Shown here piece after piece: positions 1 to 13,276 of a stretch of DNA of 64,000 nucleotides; position 1 is the stretch's first letter; each line of letters opens with the position of its first letter. The stretch is from Ectocarpus siliculosus (Eukaryota > Sar > Phaeophyceae > Ectocarpales > Ectocarpaceae). Under the pieces are notes generated by a model, which was not told the DNA's origin, did not search any database, and worked only from the letters and a program-made list of their open reading frames with translations. The stretch lies in contig FN649747.1 of NCBI GenBank assembly GCA_000310025.1, positions 1,960,744 to 2,024,743 on the forward strand, written 5' to 3'. The translations under genes were made by a program, and so were the position numbers.

Positions 1-17
1 GGGGGGGGGGGGGGCAG

Positions 18-1877
18 GTGGAGGTGGTGGTGCGGACGCTGAAGCTGGTGCTGAGGGAGTTCCAACGGCGCTGGATGAAGTCGGAGCAGAGCTCTTCCGA
101 ACGGGTGAGAGTGCGAACGGCGGAGCTACATGCACTACTTGTGGTGCTACTGCTGCTGCAAGCTGTTGCTGCGGCTACGGCTGCTGCGGTAGAAGTCCAC
201 ATGGTGACAGTGACGTTCTGGTGCTGCTTACAAGCTGCTGGTGCTGGTGTTGATGTTGCTGCTGCTGCGGAAGACCCGCGGCTAGTGGCGACGCCGATTC
301 GTGCGATTCGAGCTGTCGATGGCAGCAGGGGTAGGAGATAGGTTCCGGCACGTTTGGCTTGTAACCCGTTCCCCTGCAAATCGTTCAAGAACCATCCGAC
401 TATTAAATGGTATGCTTCAGTCTCTGGCGCGTTATTCTCTTGATGGCTGGACGGGTACGAACATGGAGGTATTGTGTCTTGGCCTCGTGATTTCAACAGG
501 ATAAACGTGCACAAGATGAACAACAACAGCGGGCATATCGTCGTCAACAACAGCAGAACAGCGAGCGTCGCGATCGTTTTCCGATGACACGAGGAGACCG
601 TTAACAACCCCAAACTAACCCGTTGCCCCCTCTACCACAACGCTTGCTGCTGCATCCCGCCCGTCTGCCGCGCAATGTTCGGAACGACGCCCCTTCCCCC
701 AGGGCATGCACTTGTTGGTGACACAGTTCCTGAACCTTGTGACAGGCCACCACGAGCGCTCCCACCTCTTCTGGCGGGAGAACGTCACCACAGGCGTCTG
801 TCAAAGGCAAGCAGGCCGTGCCCGGTGTCGTTGGTTTTTGCTCTTTTTGCTGCTGCAGCTGCTACAGCTGCTGCTGCTGCTGCTGCTGCTGCTACTGATG
901 ATGATGATGATGATGATGATGATGACGTAAAAATTAGCAGACCGTGCCCTCTGCTGTTGATGATCTGGTAAAGGTACTGAGCGGAGACCGGAACGGTTTT
1001 TGATATGAATACAACAACAACAACAGCAGCAGCAACAACAACAACAACAACAACAACAACAAGTTCTCGTCTTGTCTCTTCTCTGGCATCCCCTGCCTCA
1101 CGAAAGCCATCCTGTGCTCGTTCGCGTGCGCGTGCGCGTGTGGTCTGTCTTGCCTCCCGCCGCTTTTCAGGTTCGGCACTGTTGCTCTCACCGAGTCAGA
1201 GCGCGCGGGACTGTGGACAGTCTGCTCGGATCGGCCGGAAATCCTCCTCACCATCGTCAAGGAGCTGGTGAAGGTCACCGGCGTCAGGTGTGGTGAACCC
1301 CCCTCCCCCTCCCCGAACCCTCGTCGGCCTTTGTCGGCCTCCGTTTTCATTTTGCCCGATCCCCCCTGAAGCTATCGTGAGTACCCCCCCCCCTCCCCCT
1401 GAAGCTATCAATCACACTTGGTGCCCCGCGTGTTTGAACGTGGCGGTGACTGGTGTGTGTATGTATTGCGTGATGGTGTTTGTCCGCCCGCAAGGTTGAC
1501 GTATATGGAGCACGAAAGTTTCATACGAAAACGAATGGCGTGCGTGCGCGCGACGCCGCGATGCAACGGCGGCGACATCATATGACCACAGAAACTCCTT
1601 TTGCTTTCTCCGTACCGTACCGCGTCGGACTACACGCTTTTGTGTGCGCGTCCTAGGCGTACCAGTGATGCTTTCGCGATGCATGTTTTAACGACTGCAC
1701 GGCTGCGGGTGATTTTGTTTGCGACGCTTCTGCGAACACCAACACAGGTTTAAGGAGAGCGTGAACCAGAAGTTGCGAAGCAGGAAGGCCAAATCTGTCG
1801 TGGTGGGCTTCGAGTTCCACCTTGGGGACATCCGCGACATCGAGGCGGTCGTGACTCCCATGGCCATCTACCAGTGA
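18..1877 (+). CDS. 3' end of a CLU/eIF3-p135-like protein gene (5' partial)
   Basis: Four exons join in phase: 18-104, 703-806, 1171-1287 and 1748-1877 (TGA at 1875-1877), giving the last 145 residues. The readable protein has the pattern LLVTQFLNLVTG...SHLFW...FG, then LLTIVKELVKVTGVRF, then FEFHLGDIRDI. This resembles the central eIF3-p135-like region of clustered-mitochondria (CLU) proteins, where an FLN-L-LG/FW/KFG segment precedes a second helix block and a DI--I motif. That match is from memory of the family and is uncertain. CLU proteins normally continue into TPR repeats, but here the frame stops soon after the DI motif, so the copy is either short or mis-ended. The intron after 806 has a GC donor (AG|GCAAGC) and a normal AG acceptor at 1169-1170. 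A GT donor giving the same frame was not found. The first exon abuts the G-run at the window edge. Confidence 0.5.
866..926. repeat. CTG then ATG trinucleotide tract in an intron
   Basis: A run of CTG units switches directly to ATG units. It lies in the GC-AG intron 807-1170 of the first gene. Open frames across it (poly-Leu, poly-Met, poly-Asp) are artefacts of the repeat. A second intronic tract of ACA/GCA units follows at about 1010-1062. Confidence 0.9.
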
Positions 1878-4074
1878 TGAAAAACAAAATAAAACAAACA
1901 CTGCCCAGGAAATGTTTCGACATCATAAACCAGCCTGGAAACGAACTCCGTTTCTTGCCAGGGCAGGGTGAACACAACAGACACGAGCTCCAGGAGGAAG
2001 AAGTTGATGCTCAGCTACTGTTTACTGTCACGGTCGAGACTCGCTACCCTCTCTTGTGTACTTTCATGATATCGTGTCGTCAAAGCCCTTATTGTTCTTT
2101 GTACATCGTTTTCTTGCTTTCTTGTTGCGCCTCTTTTTTTTTTTTTTTTGTACGTTCGTCGCTTTGCTCGCGCATGCCCGGTTTCGGAAAAGATTTCCGG
2201 GCCCCACCGCGACTCTTCCACCGAAAAAAAAAACAGCAACGCAATCGATGCCGCTTCGAAGTTTTGCAAGACTCACTAGTATTTTAAATCGAAAAGTACT
2301 CTCTCTCCCTCCCGTGTACGTTTTGTCGTTGTTTGCGGTGTTGCGGAGTGTTGTTTGTTTCTGTTGATACTCTCTGTCGTGTTTTTTCGTCCTAAACGGG
2401 TTGTGAAGGGGTCTGTCGTGTTCCCACCCAGGGCCTATCCCGTTTGGGCACGAGCTCTCTTCCTGCTGGAGGTATATCGTTTTCTCCCGTTTTTTTGTGT
2501 TTGTTTTTTTCTTGTCTCTTGTCCATGTAGTCGTCGTAGTCGTGCCCTCTGCACTTTCTCCGTTGGGGGATAGGGTGTGGGGGTCGTTGTCTGGTCTTAC
2601 GGTGGTTATGTATGGGAGATTACAGTTTCTTAATCTTGGACGTGCGGCGCGCTACTGCTCCTGCTGCTGCTGCTGCTGTGCTTCGCTTTGCTTCACATTA
2701 AGCTTTTTTATTTGGTTTATTCTTTTGTTGAGACTTGGTAGTTGCAGCCGAACATTGCAGTAACGCCCTGCGTTTTTTTTTTGTCTGCATCGTCTGCTGT
2801 GTCTCGTTGTATTTATTGTTTTGGATTCACCATTCATGAAGAGCGGTGTAGAGGATGCTGCTGCCCCGGTAATAGTGCATCGCAGCCATCCTAGGAAATG
2901 AACTCCGTACGCACATACGCGTCGTTTTTGTCGCCGGGAAGGCGGAGTCGAACCAGACCTGGGTGTCACCTGTCGGGTGCTACGTTGAAGCGTTGGAGTT
3001 GGCATTTGTTTTTTGTTTTTTGTTTTCGTCAGGCCGTACATACGGCCTCGTCGGTGTGTGTTTGGCGTATACGTCTTGACGGTGGCATGCCCCGACCCCC
3101 GTTTTTTTTCGTTTTTCACGTGGCACCATCTCCCGAGAGGACAAGTAAAAGCGCGGAGTTTGTTGGCGGTGGGGTTATCGAGCCGAAGGCAACTTTTTGG
3201 TGTTGTTTCGGCGCAGAGAAGGAGGAGGAGGAGGAAGGCGTTATACAGACGGCCTGCTGGCTGGGACCATTCATTTCACTTCACGTTTCATTGGCTGTAT
3301 TTCGGGGTCTGATTTTGGCGGTGGTAGGTACCTTAGAGAGGGGAGGGTACGGTGTGCACCTTGGCGGTGTATCTTGACGGTAACTCGGCCCGGCGTTGAA
3401 CCCCCCTCCTCCATCCAAGTGGTACGTATGTTTTTGTTTGCTCAAGAGTTCGAAGGCGATGGTGAGGGGGGTCGGAAGAAGAACGTTGACTAGACTAGGG
3501 TATTTTTTTTTTGTGGTTTGTGCGCTAACGAGAAAGGCGCCAGTAATATGTAGTAGGTTGTACGATAGACGGACCCGCCGCCGCCCATAGAGTGCGGGCT
3601 GAAGTGTAGGCGTTGGAAATGACTCGCCTGCGGGTGGCTGTACGTAGGGAGGGCTTGCTTGTGTCGGGAGGGGGACTTGCGGGGGCTTGACGGAAGTGTG
3701 TGCGGGTCTGTGTGTCTGCGGTTTCGATGTACTGCTGCTGCGGGAGTTTCCTATCTATGTGTCTTCACATCATCAATTTATGCCTTGGCCTCTCTCTACC
3801 CACCCTCTTTTTTTCCGATACACCCTTTGAGGAAATAGAAGCGAATATTGTTGAGATGTGTGTATGTGCGCAAACCACGAGAAATACCCAGCTTCACAGG
3901 AAGCCCCCATCACTCTTCCAGACTCACAGAACAACATGGTGGGAAATCGCCGTAGGGCGATAATTTTTTTTCGAATGATCGTTGATCACACGATCACACG
4001 GCACATGCGGAACGCGGCACCCACATATTATGGGCTTGGGCTCGTTTCTTGGTTTGTGTACGGGGTATTGCACC

Positions 4075-4215
4075 CCCACGGCGATTATATAGGTTTTAGT
4101 GTAGGAGTACAGTAGCCTTCTCCACTGAGCGCCTTTTCTCTCTCGTGCGTTCTTTGGTTTTGAAGGTTTTGGCTCAAGTTCTTAATTAACTGCAAAGAAG
4201 TGGTGGCTGGCGCAT
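4075..4215. mobile_element. Degenerate relative of the 34.7-kb MITE
   Basis: Nineteen bases at 4084-4102 (ATTATATAGG then TTTTAGTGT) are identical to 34767-34785 inside the terminal-inverted-repeat element at 34685-34892. Both are followed at similar distance by a TTTTGG...GTTCTTAA stretch. No clear terminal repeats remain here, so this is a decayed copy or partial relative. Confidence 0.45.
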
Positions 4216-5024
4216 TCTACAGATGACATATACATATGTATATGTATGCACAACGCGAACAACGGCTAGCGGAGGTTCGGAGGTCCGTTGATATCCGAGA
4301 AAATAATCTTGGACAAGTAACTAACAACCAAACTTGAACCACAAACCAAAGTTGGTCCCAGACATCACTGCACGTACGTGCAGAAAAAAAGACCCGTCGA
4401 GATGATCATTGGCGGGTAAACTAGAGCCACCGACTGTGTCCGTCCGTGTTGGCTGCTTCGAAGATACCACAGCTTTGTTCGAGAGACGTGCCAGAGCATC
4501 AGAGCACACGTACGTACGTGCGAATGGAGTGCGAAAGGAGTACTGCTCCCAGTTCAACGATAACTTCTTTCATACGGTATGATACTGTTGTTGTTGTTGT
4601 TGTTGTTGTCTTCACATATGATATGGATGAACTTTTCCTGGTAATAAAACAAGTACACGGCGGTAGATCTCGCATTCACCTACCTACAGTACAAACGTCA
4701 TCACATACACACGCACTGGTTCATTATTTGTGGATGAATCAACACACACATGACCGGCACGGAAGGGACATCGGGCGAAGTATCTTCTTCTAGCAAGCGC
4801 CCTTTCGTCCTTTCTTTACGTCTGTCTTTCTCTCATCCCTGCTTTATTTCCGAGGCGCGCACGACACCGGACGGTAATTGTTTGCGTGATGGGAACCACC
4901 GCGAATTTGCTCAGGGACCAAATTATTTTGTGCAAGAATGAATATTGATTCCACGATACACCAGCTCGTTGCCTGTTCCTCCGGTGCTTGTGCTCCACCC
5001 CTGCACACACGCTCACTCTTTATC

Positions 5025-5025
<1 letters not shown>

Positions 5026-5091
<66 letters not shown>
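5026..5091. repeat. TC microsatellite 80 bp upstream of the modular gene
   Basis: An almost pure TC run, broken by two TTTC units, ends about 80 bp before the ATG at 5171. Pyrimidine tracts like this recur in the window at 11397-11479, 35309-35363, 53271-53334 (GA on this strand) and 55447-55480. The tract could lie in the 5' UTR or core promoter, but nothing here shows a function. Confidence 0.85.
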
Positions 5092-5170
5092 GCTCTCCAC
5101 ACGGGAAGCAAGAAGATAGATAGAAGCAAAACAAGGATATTATCGACAACAACAACAACACCGCACCTTG

Positions 5171-8100
5171 ATGGCCACTGCTTTCATGAACACCTACTCT
5201 CAGTCACGCTGCAGCCACCGCTCGTCGGGCCTCTTCTTCTCGCTGGCGAAGAACCACCTTCTCCGCCTGGCCGTGGTAGTCCTGATGACGATGGTGCTCC
5301 TTACCGCCTCAGCCGTCGCTGAGCTAGCGCAGGTGGATGGAGTTACCTACATCCATGGCTGTTCGGATCTTGTGAACGACAGGACGCCCGTGCACGGCAA
5401 CGTCTGCATTGTGGAAGATCTTATCTGCAACGTGACCAAGGTGTGTGTGCGAGTCACAGCAACAGCAAGCAGCAGCAGTGGTATTATTTAGTGTGATGAA
5501 CTTGTTCTTCTCCGAACTTTTGCCCGAAGATTGTTGTGCGCGTGTGCTTCTCCTCTTCTCTCTCTCTCTCACCGCTGCGCCTTTTCTGCGTTCGTTGCCA
5601 TTGGTTATTATGGGGGGGGCTTCGGCCTCTCTCTCTCTCTCTGCTGCGTGCCGAATCGGCTCATACTCCACTACTCGTACATACAGTACGCTCGGTGATC
5701 TTTGGCAGAGGATCAAAGGCAGGCACCCGCGATGCAGATAACAGGGCAGGGTCCACCACGCGTGATGAGTTTCCAGCACGACGATGATGAAGAAAGAACG
5801 TGGATCTTGCCACACACTCGCCACACACATCCTTTTTCCCGGTCTCTCGAGGCTTGATGTGACACTTCACACATTCATCGCATCTGCTACAGTAGACAGC
5901 AGTAGTAGAAGGAAGGGTCTTGTGTGCAGCCCAACAAAACAAGCACAGTTGAGGCGTATGCAATGTTTCGATTGCGCTGCCACGCCATGGAAAACAGGGC
6001 TTGATTATCCAGCCACACGAACAACATGTAGAAGTCTGGACTATGTCCGTTTGTTTTTTCATTCCTCGTCCAACTTCTTCGTCGTATTTTTTAGTACATG
6101 TTCGGGTCGGATTTCATCCATTCCCTTCTCCACGGTACATACATGTAGGTTGCTGTTGACACCACCAGCAACACCCCGACTACAAGAAAGAAAGACTGCT
6201 ACTGCTGTAGCCTACATGTACAGCTAGCCTATTCCTCCAGCATGTGGTAGTCTAGTCTACCGACACACGCAGCTTAGCGGTAGAGTCCATGGGTTGCAGG
6301 TACGTACATATATACGGCTGCTGCTGCTGTACAAAAACTGCTGCGCTGCTGTAGTCTAGACATGTACAGCTCAGCCTCGCGCCCGACAAAAAACAACCAG
6401 AATTTACTCCATGCACCCCGTTGCGCCCCCTCGCCTTGCGCGACTGAAGGAGTGGTTGGCGTCCCTGTGTGCAAGGTGGGCGGAGTCTCGGATAGGATAC
6501 TCCAGAAGAAGATACCCACCCGGTATTTGCGTGGTGTCACAGATGGGAATCAGTTCCCAGTGAGAGCGGTCATGTGTTGATCCACGGGGCTCGTCGCGGG
6601 CTGGCTCTCCAGCTGCTGCAAAGGCTGTGACATAGCCTTTGCTCCAGCTGCACCCCCACATGGCACATGCATCCTCTCCATGTCTCTGTTCCATGCATCT
6701 CAGCTTTTGGAGTCCAGATAAACAAAAGCTCATTCAAGGATAGCAACAGCAGTACAAACACGAACCACGATGATTGCTTGCTGCCAATCAACAGACGATC
6801 GAGTTGACCGAGGGTTGCGATGAGGTGATCATTGTGGCCAAGGACGCCATCCGCACCAAGGGCTTGCGCTTCGAGGTCCGGCAGGGAGCCACGCTCAGCT
6901 TCGGCGGACCGGCGTTCTTCTTCGAGCGCAAGCAGGTATTTTGTGCATACCGTATATGACACAAGATAACACACCCCCTGGGCCGATTTTCAAAGCTCGA
7001 TTTCTCAACAGCAGGAAGAGTCACAGCGCCGAAAACGGCGGCGTTGGAACCGTCTCGTCGATAGGTTTTCGAAAATGTATTGTTTCATTTATGCGTCCTC
7101 TTCGTCGTGGAGTAATCGAGCTTTGAAAATCGGTCCAGGGGGTGTGTTATCTCGTGTCATATACGGTATGTATGAACGACACGCGGCCATGATTGTGGGC
7201 GAACCACAGACCTGTTACATAGTGTTAGTTTTGTGTGTTCTACTGCTATTCTTCGCACTCGAGCCCCAGGTAATGGTGCCAAAGTACTGTGCTGCTGTAG
7301 AGTGTTGAAACGCGGCAGCATGGCCGACTTGGCAAGGTTGAAGTCTGGACGGCGTGATACTGCCTAGCAGCCCTGGATGACCTCAATCGTCTGTCCTTGT
7401 TTGGCAGATGGTTGGGTTGGGTTTGCGCTGAGCAAGAGGGTGTGGCGGTGGGTTGGATTCGGTCGGTGGGTCAATCGATCCCGCCGCCGCCGTACTTGCT
7501 TGTCATTCCCATCATGCACCACGTTGACTGCTGTAGCATTGCTACTGTACAGGAGGCTGAAGAAGAAAACAAAGCCCACTATCGAGCAGGTTTCCCCCCC
7601 CATTCATTGCTGTAAAGACTTCAACCCATCCCCTTCGACTATCTGTGCTTATACATAGGCATAACTCGAACGGGTAGTCTTTCTTTGATCATGTGCATAT
7701 ATATTTCACACTTCTAGATATGTAAACTAAATCGACTTCATGAGTCGCGAGGGAAGGGATTGCCGTACCCTTCTCGCGATAAAAATATCCAGGCAGGAAC
7801 CGCAGAAGGCCCCTCCTATGTGACGCCGGTTGGGTCGTCTAGCTAGTAGAAGTGGAGGATGGGGGCCAGAGGGGCAGACGACAGAGTCCAATAATAGGAG
7901 AAAAAAATATGCATATATATATATATACAAGGTCTCCCTTCGGGACGTGGGTGTCTACCCTCCCTCAGGTGACGCAAGACCAACATGCGCGTTGCCCAAA
8001 GAGGGACTGTGTGTCTTACAACGCTTGTATTTCCGCACAAAACATCGCGCACGTTGTTATATGCTACATTGGAGCCAGCTCGAGCGGACAATATTTTGGC

Positions 8101-9505
8101 AGCGAAAACTCAGACTTCCATGATGTCTTTGATTGATTGATGATGGCAGATTTCCGATGAGAACCGAATTTGAAGCCGAAACAACACCACAAATGGGACA
8201 TGTTCAACACTGCGGCTGGATGCATGCTCTCGGACTTGTCTGCACTTGGCCCGCTGCGAAGTGTAGTGAACCTAGGTACTGCTGTTGGACAATGCGATGA
8301 CACGAAGAGTCACAGCCATGAATCATCGAATGAATGAATGAACGAATGAAAGTGGAGAAGCAACAGGCAAATATTTCAAACCGTCGTATTTGATGGGTTT
8401 GATGGGTTTCAATATTGGTTCGCCAGGCTTTGTCAGCGCGGAACGCGTCCCTGGGGTTTTGAGCCAGTTTTCGCAACTTTGGCCGTCAGCCACACGCGTC
8501 ACGGAGGCCTACCGAGCTCCGGGCACGGGCGTTAATGTACCGACGAACCCCCTGCGTGCCCCTGAGAAGCAACCGCGAGAAAGACTCGCTGCCGCGAGAG
8601 AAAGCAACGCCGAAGCATGAAAAGTGACCAAATCTTATATGCATGTACCTATATGAAGACCCTGAAAAATCCGGCCCGCCAAAGCCGAGCCTACCTATCT
8701 ATCTCCCGGCCGGACCTCGAACGTCACGCCCTTTGGTGCGATGTCTATCTCCGCGACGATGGTTATCTACTGTACCTCATCGCAACCCTCGGTGATAATA
8801 TTTCATGATCATCGAGGTCGCTGAGGGTTGCGATGAGGTCATCACTGTGGCGGAGTTGGCCATGGCACCAAGAAATTGAGGTTTGAGGCCCGGCAGGGAG
8901 CCAAGCTCAGCTTCGGCGGCCCGGCGTTCTCATTCTTCTGCAACCAGGCATGCATAGATGAACGATGGACAGAATGCAGCCACAAATTGTCGACGAACCA
9001 CAGGCCTGGTACTGCTGTACCCCCCACGACCGCACCCCACTTCACTTATCGAAACTGAGTTTTTTTTTCTTTCCTTCTCTACTTACGTTGTGGCTTGGCA
9101 ATACATACAAATATTCATCTTTTCCAAAGATGATCGTAACTATTTCTACTGTTGTGGGAAAAACCGTGTGCAGCTTACCCATTACGAGTGAATGTTTTCG
9201 CCGACATAACTGGCGTTGGTCGTGCAACCGACACTTGAAAGAAATACCGCACCCCGCGCAACGCTCCTACACCTGTGATAAGCCATGGAATCGTGGTAGT
9301 CCTTGTCTCCTGCCCCCCCCCCCCTCCCCCTCCTTCTGCGTCGGCTCATTCATTCGTCGTCTGTGTATCGGTGGCGTTGCTTTGTCAGGACAACACTGAT
9401 GCCATCTTTCAGGTGGACGGGTTTCTGGGTTTCGAGGCGGATGACGCCATCTACGAAGCCCCCCAGAGTGCCACGCCGGTGGGTTGCTTTTGTCTGTTGT
9501 TGCTG

Positions 9506-9542
<37 letters not shown>

Positions 9543-11394
9543 AGTTGTTGTTGTTGTGAGGGTTGTTGGCGGTGTTGGTGATGGTCGGTGTGTCTACAGT
9601 AGTTTTGTTCTTATTCTGTCGTCGTCGTGGGCCTGTGGGATGGGATGGTGTCCGCATTCTCTATTATGGTAGGCACAGCGTCGAGAAGGAACATGGGGCT
9701 CAGCGAAACCTCCGCGGCCTTTGTTGGGGGTGCTTTCCCCACAGCATAATCCCCAGGTCGCTCTACCCATTTCTAAAAACTGGCGATGAAAAAATTTGTT
9801 CGGTTCCCCCACGATTACATTTTTTCTTTGTTTTGCAACTCACCCGGTATCTTCCGCCCCTGCATGCCGCGGTGTCAGTAAGATTGAATGTTGCCGGTTC
9901 TGCTGGATGCCCCCCCCTTCTCCCTGCTGCTTTGTGGTGAAGTCCGCGCATGCGCACAGTCTCCCCCCCCCCCTTCCGTTGCGGCAACGATAGTTGCCCC
10001 GGATGTTGGCTCCTGTGCCACGCAGAGGGCGACTCGATTTCGACATAATATGTCTTATCTGTCGAAATGAATGCTTCGTGAATGGCAAGTCTATGGTTTC
10101 TACCATCACGCACGTATTTTTTTATTAGCTTCCAGTGCGGGTATGTAGACCCTTTAGGGTGGGACCATCGCACTCGCTTTTATTCCTACTCGATTCACCA
10201 AGTTTGTGTTAGCCTCTCGACAAAATGGTTGCAGTATTTTACGGGTGGGACAGACCAGCGCCCTGCACTATAATACCTCTTCCACCCCTCCCACGCGCGC
10301 TCTCGTTTCCTGTCTGCCCCAAACAACTCCGATTCCAACGCCGTCCGCCGTTCCCACCAATACGATCGGGGAAACGCATAAGGTCCGCCGCTGCCGACGC
10401 CAGTGCCACGTCGAAACACAAACCCCTACGACAAGCCGAGACAACGGGTTGTCGTATCATGGGGTTTTGTGTCTCGACGTGGAACTGGGGTCGTCATCGG
10501 CGGCCGGTGCGTTTCCCGGATAGTAGCTGAGAAGGGCTTGGGTGTCGGAGTTGGAGTCGGAGTCGGCGCGGGAGTGGGCGGCGCTGTTGCTACTGCTGCT
10601 ACTTCTCAAGCCTCGTGACCATTCTCTTAACCTATGCAACCCCGCCGAAAAACAGGAGGATCTCCACGGACTGATCGGCACGAACCCCGGAGCCTCCGTG
10701 TCGGCTCTCCTCGACTCGGCTATCTGGTACACCGAGGATACCGTGATCGCTGTCAGCAACAGCAAGACCAAGAACAAGAGCAGGACCAACGACAAAGCGG
10801 GCACCGACCGTGCGAACTCCAACACCGGTACCGGCACCTCCAACACCGGTACCGGGATCACCGGTACCGACATTACCGACACGACCAACACCGATATCGG
10901 CATTACCGACACCTCCAACACGGGCATCACCGACACCTCCAACACCGGCACGGACAGCGCACGCCCGACCCCCCCCATCGTCGATGACCTCCCGGTCTCG
11001 AACTCCAACACCGATATCGGCATCACCGACACCTCCAACACCGGTACCGGCATTACCGACAGCTCCGACACCGACACGGACAGCGCACGCCCAACCCTCC
11101 CCGTCGTCGATGGCCTCCCGATTTCCACTCTCCACTCGTGCGACGAGCTCCGGTCCGAACGCACGCACGTCCAAGGCATGTCTGGCGCGCTTCTCCTGGA
11201 CTTCGACATCCTGTGCACCGAGACAAGGGTGAGCTAGCATGTATTTTCGTCGCTTGTGTCGTGGCATGCCTGACGAGACTTGGGTGGGTTGGTGACGTTT
11301 CTTTCTTGTCGTCTCTCTCCGTTTCGGTCTTGTCTCTGTGGCGGCCTCTCTGTCGCAGCCTCTGTGGCGCTTCCTACCTGTCTCTCTCTGTCTT

Positions 11395-11482
<88 letters not shown>

Positions 11483-13243
11483 ATCCACGCCTTTGGGGGT
11501 TGTACAAAAGGGTAGATATTCCACCGTTCCGGAGTGCACACCCAGTATTTACACGAGTATTCAACCGTTTTTGAAAACATGAATGGCGCTTGTCCTTTGT
11601 CCAATCTGTGTTCCCTGTCCCTTGTTTGGTCGCGTTTGTGCTCTGCCTGAGTACCGCAGGTGCTGGAAGTCACCGACAAACTGCTCGTCGTATCCGACAA
11701 GCCCAACCTGCGCCTCAAGGGCGTGCACTTCCGTGTACGGAAGAAGGCCGCCTTGACATTCATGGTGCCCACGTTGACGATGGAAAAACTCGAGGTGCGC
11801 ACGTGCTTGAGGAATCTGGAGGTGATTTTGCTTGTGGGAATACCGGGGTTTCCTTGGCATGTGGGTGTATATTATTATCGTGTATACTTATTATAGGGAT
11901 ACGGCATTTTTTTTTTTTTATGTGCATGTGGTGAAAGATGTTATGTATGTTTGGGTACAACAACACACGTCTGAACGTCTCACTCAGGGGGGCGGGGCAC
12001 CCCTCTCTCGCGTACTGGTGAAAAACAAGTTTCGACTTCGTGGGATTGTTCCTTGCCGTGTCGGTTGATTCCAATCGTTTGGACTCATAGTGGCAGAGCA
12101 GTAGGCCCACCCGGTTTTCTCCCCTTTCCCTCTCTTCATACCGAGCAGACAGAAGAGGGACAAGTATGAGGCAGGTAGGAAAGAAAGCAACGACAGAGAG
12201 GGGCAGGGGGGGCAGACGAGAGCATAGAACCACACACGAGATCCTTCGAGAGGACATAAAGTACACAACACTACCACCGTATAGGTCACATTCGAAGGGA
12301 ACTCCATCCTCACCACGTGGTGTTTTTTTTTTTTTCCATGGCTGTGGTTGTGTTGGTGTTCGGTGGTGTGCTTGTTGCTGGGGTTGTTGTTGTTGTTGCT
12401 GCTGCTGGTGGCGATAGCGAGGTTGCTTGTCCGCGAAAAAACGAAACGTTCCTCAGACGAAGCTTAAGTGTTGCTGCTCTTTCCGCCGCGCAGGGGGTAT
12501 CCGGACCGCTCTTCACCATCGAACCTCAAGGTTCCGTGGAAATGAATGCAGACCAGTGGGTCCCACCGCCCGAGAATGGAACGGAGGTAAGCACAGGACG
12601 TTATGTTGGTAGCAACGCTTCTTGCTTGTTGTTTCGGTTGATGATGCTTCGGTTTTGTGGGTGTTGCTCTGTTGCAGGCACTTGTGGCACCGGTTTTTTC
12701 CAGACAGGTCGCATGTTTCGGTGTTTTTGGTCGTCCTCACAAGCTGACATCGGCCAAACAATTGCAATTTTTCACGCGTTGCAGTGATCGCCATCGCCCT
12801 TGTGATGTGGGTTCATGAGCGAGTTCATAACCCCTCCGACCGTATTCAGCCCCTGTTGGCAGGGGCGTCACTGGATGTTCTGAGTTTGCCCATCACATAC
12901 AAGAAGGGTTTCACTGAGCTTGCAGACCAGACGACCCACAACCATCTCACCCCCCCCACCCTTCTCTCCCCCCCGTTCTCTCCTTTCTGTATTTCTTCCC
13001 CCCACGCCCGCTCTCGATGCCAATCACCGCGCGAAGGAGGACTTGTTTTCTCTCGTGGCCGTAAAGAAGGGGGCAAGCTTCGAGCTGGAAGAAGGCCACG
13101 CCCGCTACACGACCTCGACCATCACGTTCTTCATGCAGAACCAGCAGGAGGAGGAGCCGCAGCAGCAGCAACAGCAGCAGACCAACAACAACAACATCAA
13201 CAACGACAACAACCCGGGTGTTTCACGATCGACCACGGAGCCC

Positions 13244-13276
<33 letters not shown>

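Larger units (their letters stand above)
1878..5170. other. Gene-free stretch of 3.3 kb
   Basis: No exon chain with consistent phase or recognisable protein is seen on either strand. The sequence is T- and GT-rich for the first 2 kb, as expected of 3' untranslated and intergenic DNA. It contains a degenerate relative of the 34.7-kb MITE around 4075-4215, a GTT tract near 4590 and a TC microsatellite at 5026-5091 just upstream of the modular gene. Confidence 0.6.

Noticed and set aside
866-1062. Poly-Leu, poly-Met, poly-Asp and poly-Thr frames
   Set aside because: Translations of intronic trinucleotide repeats.
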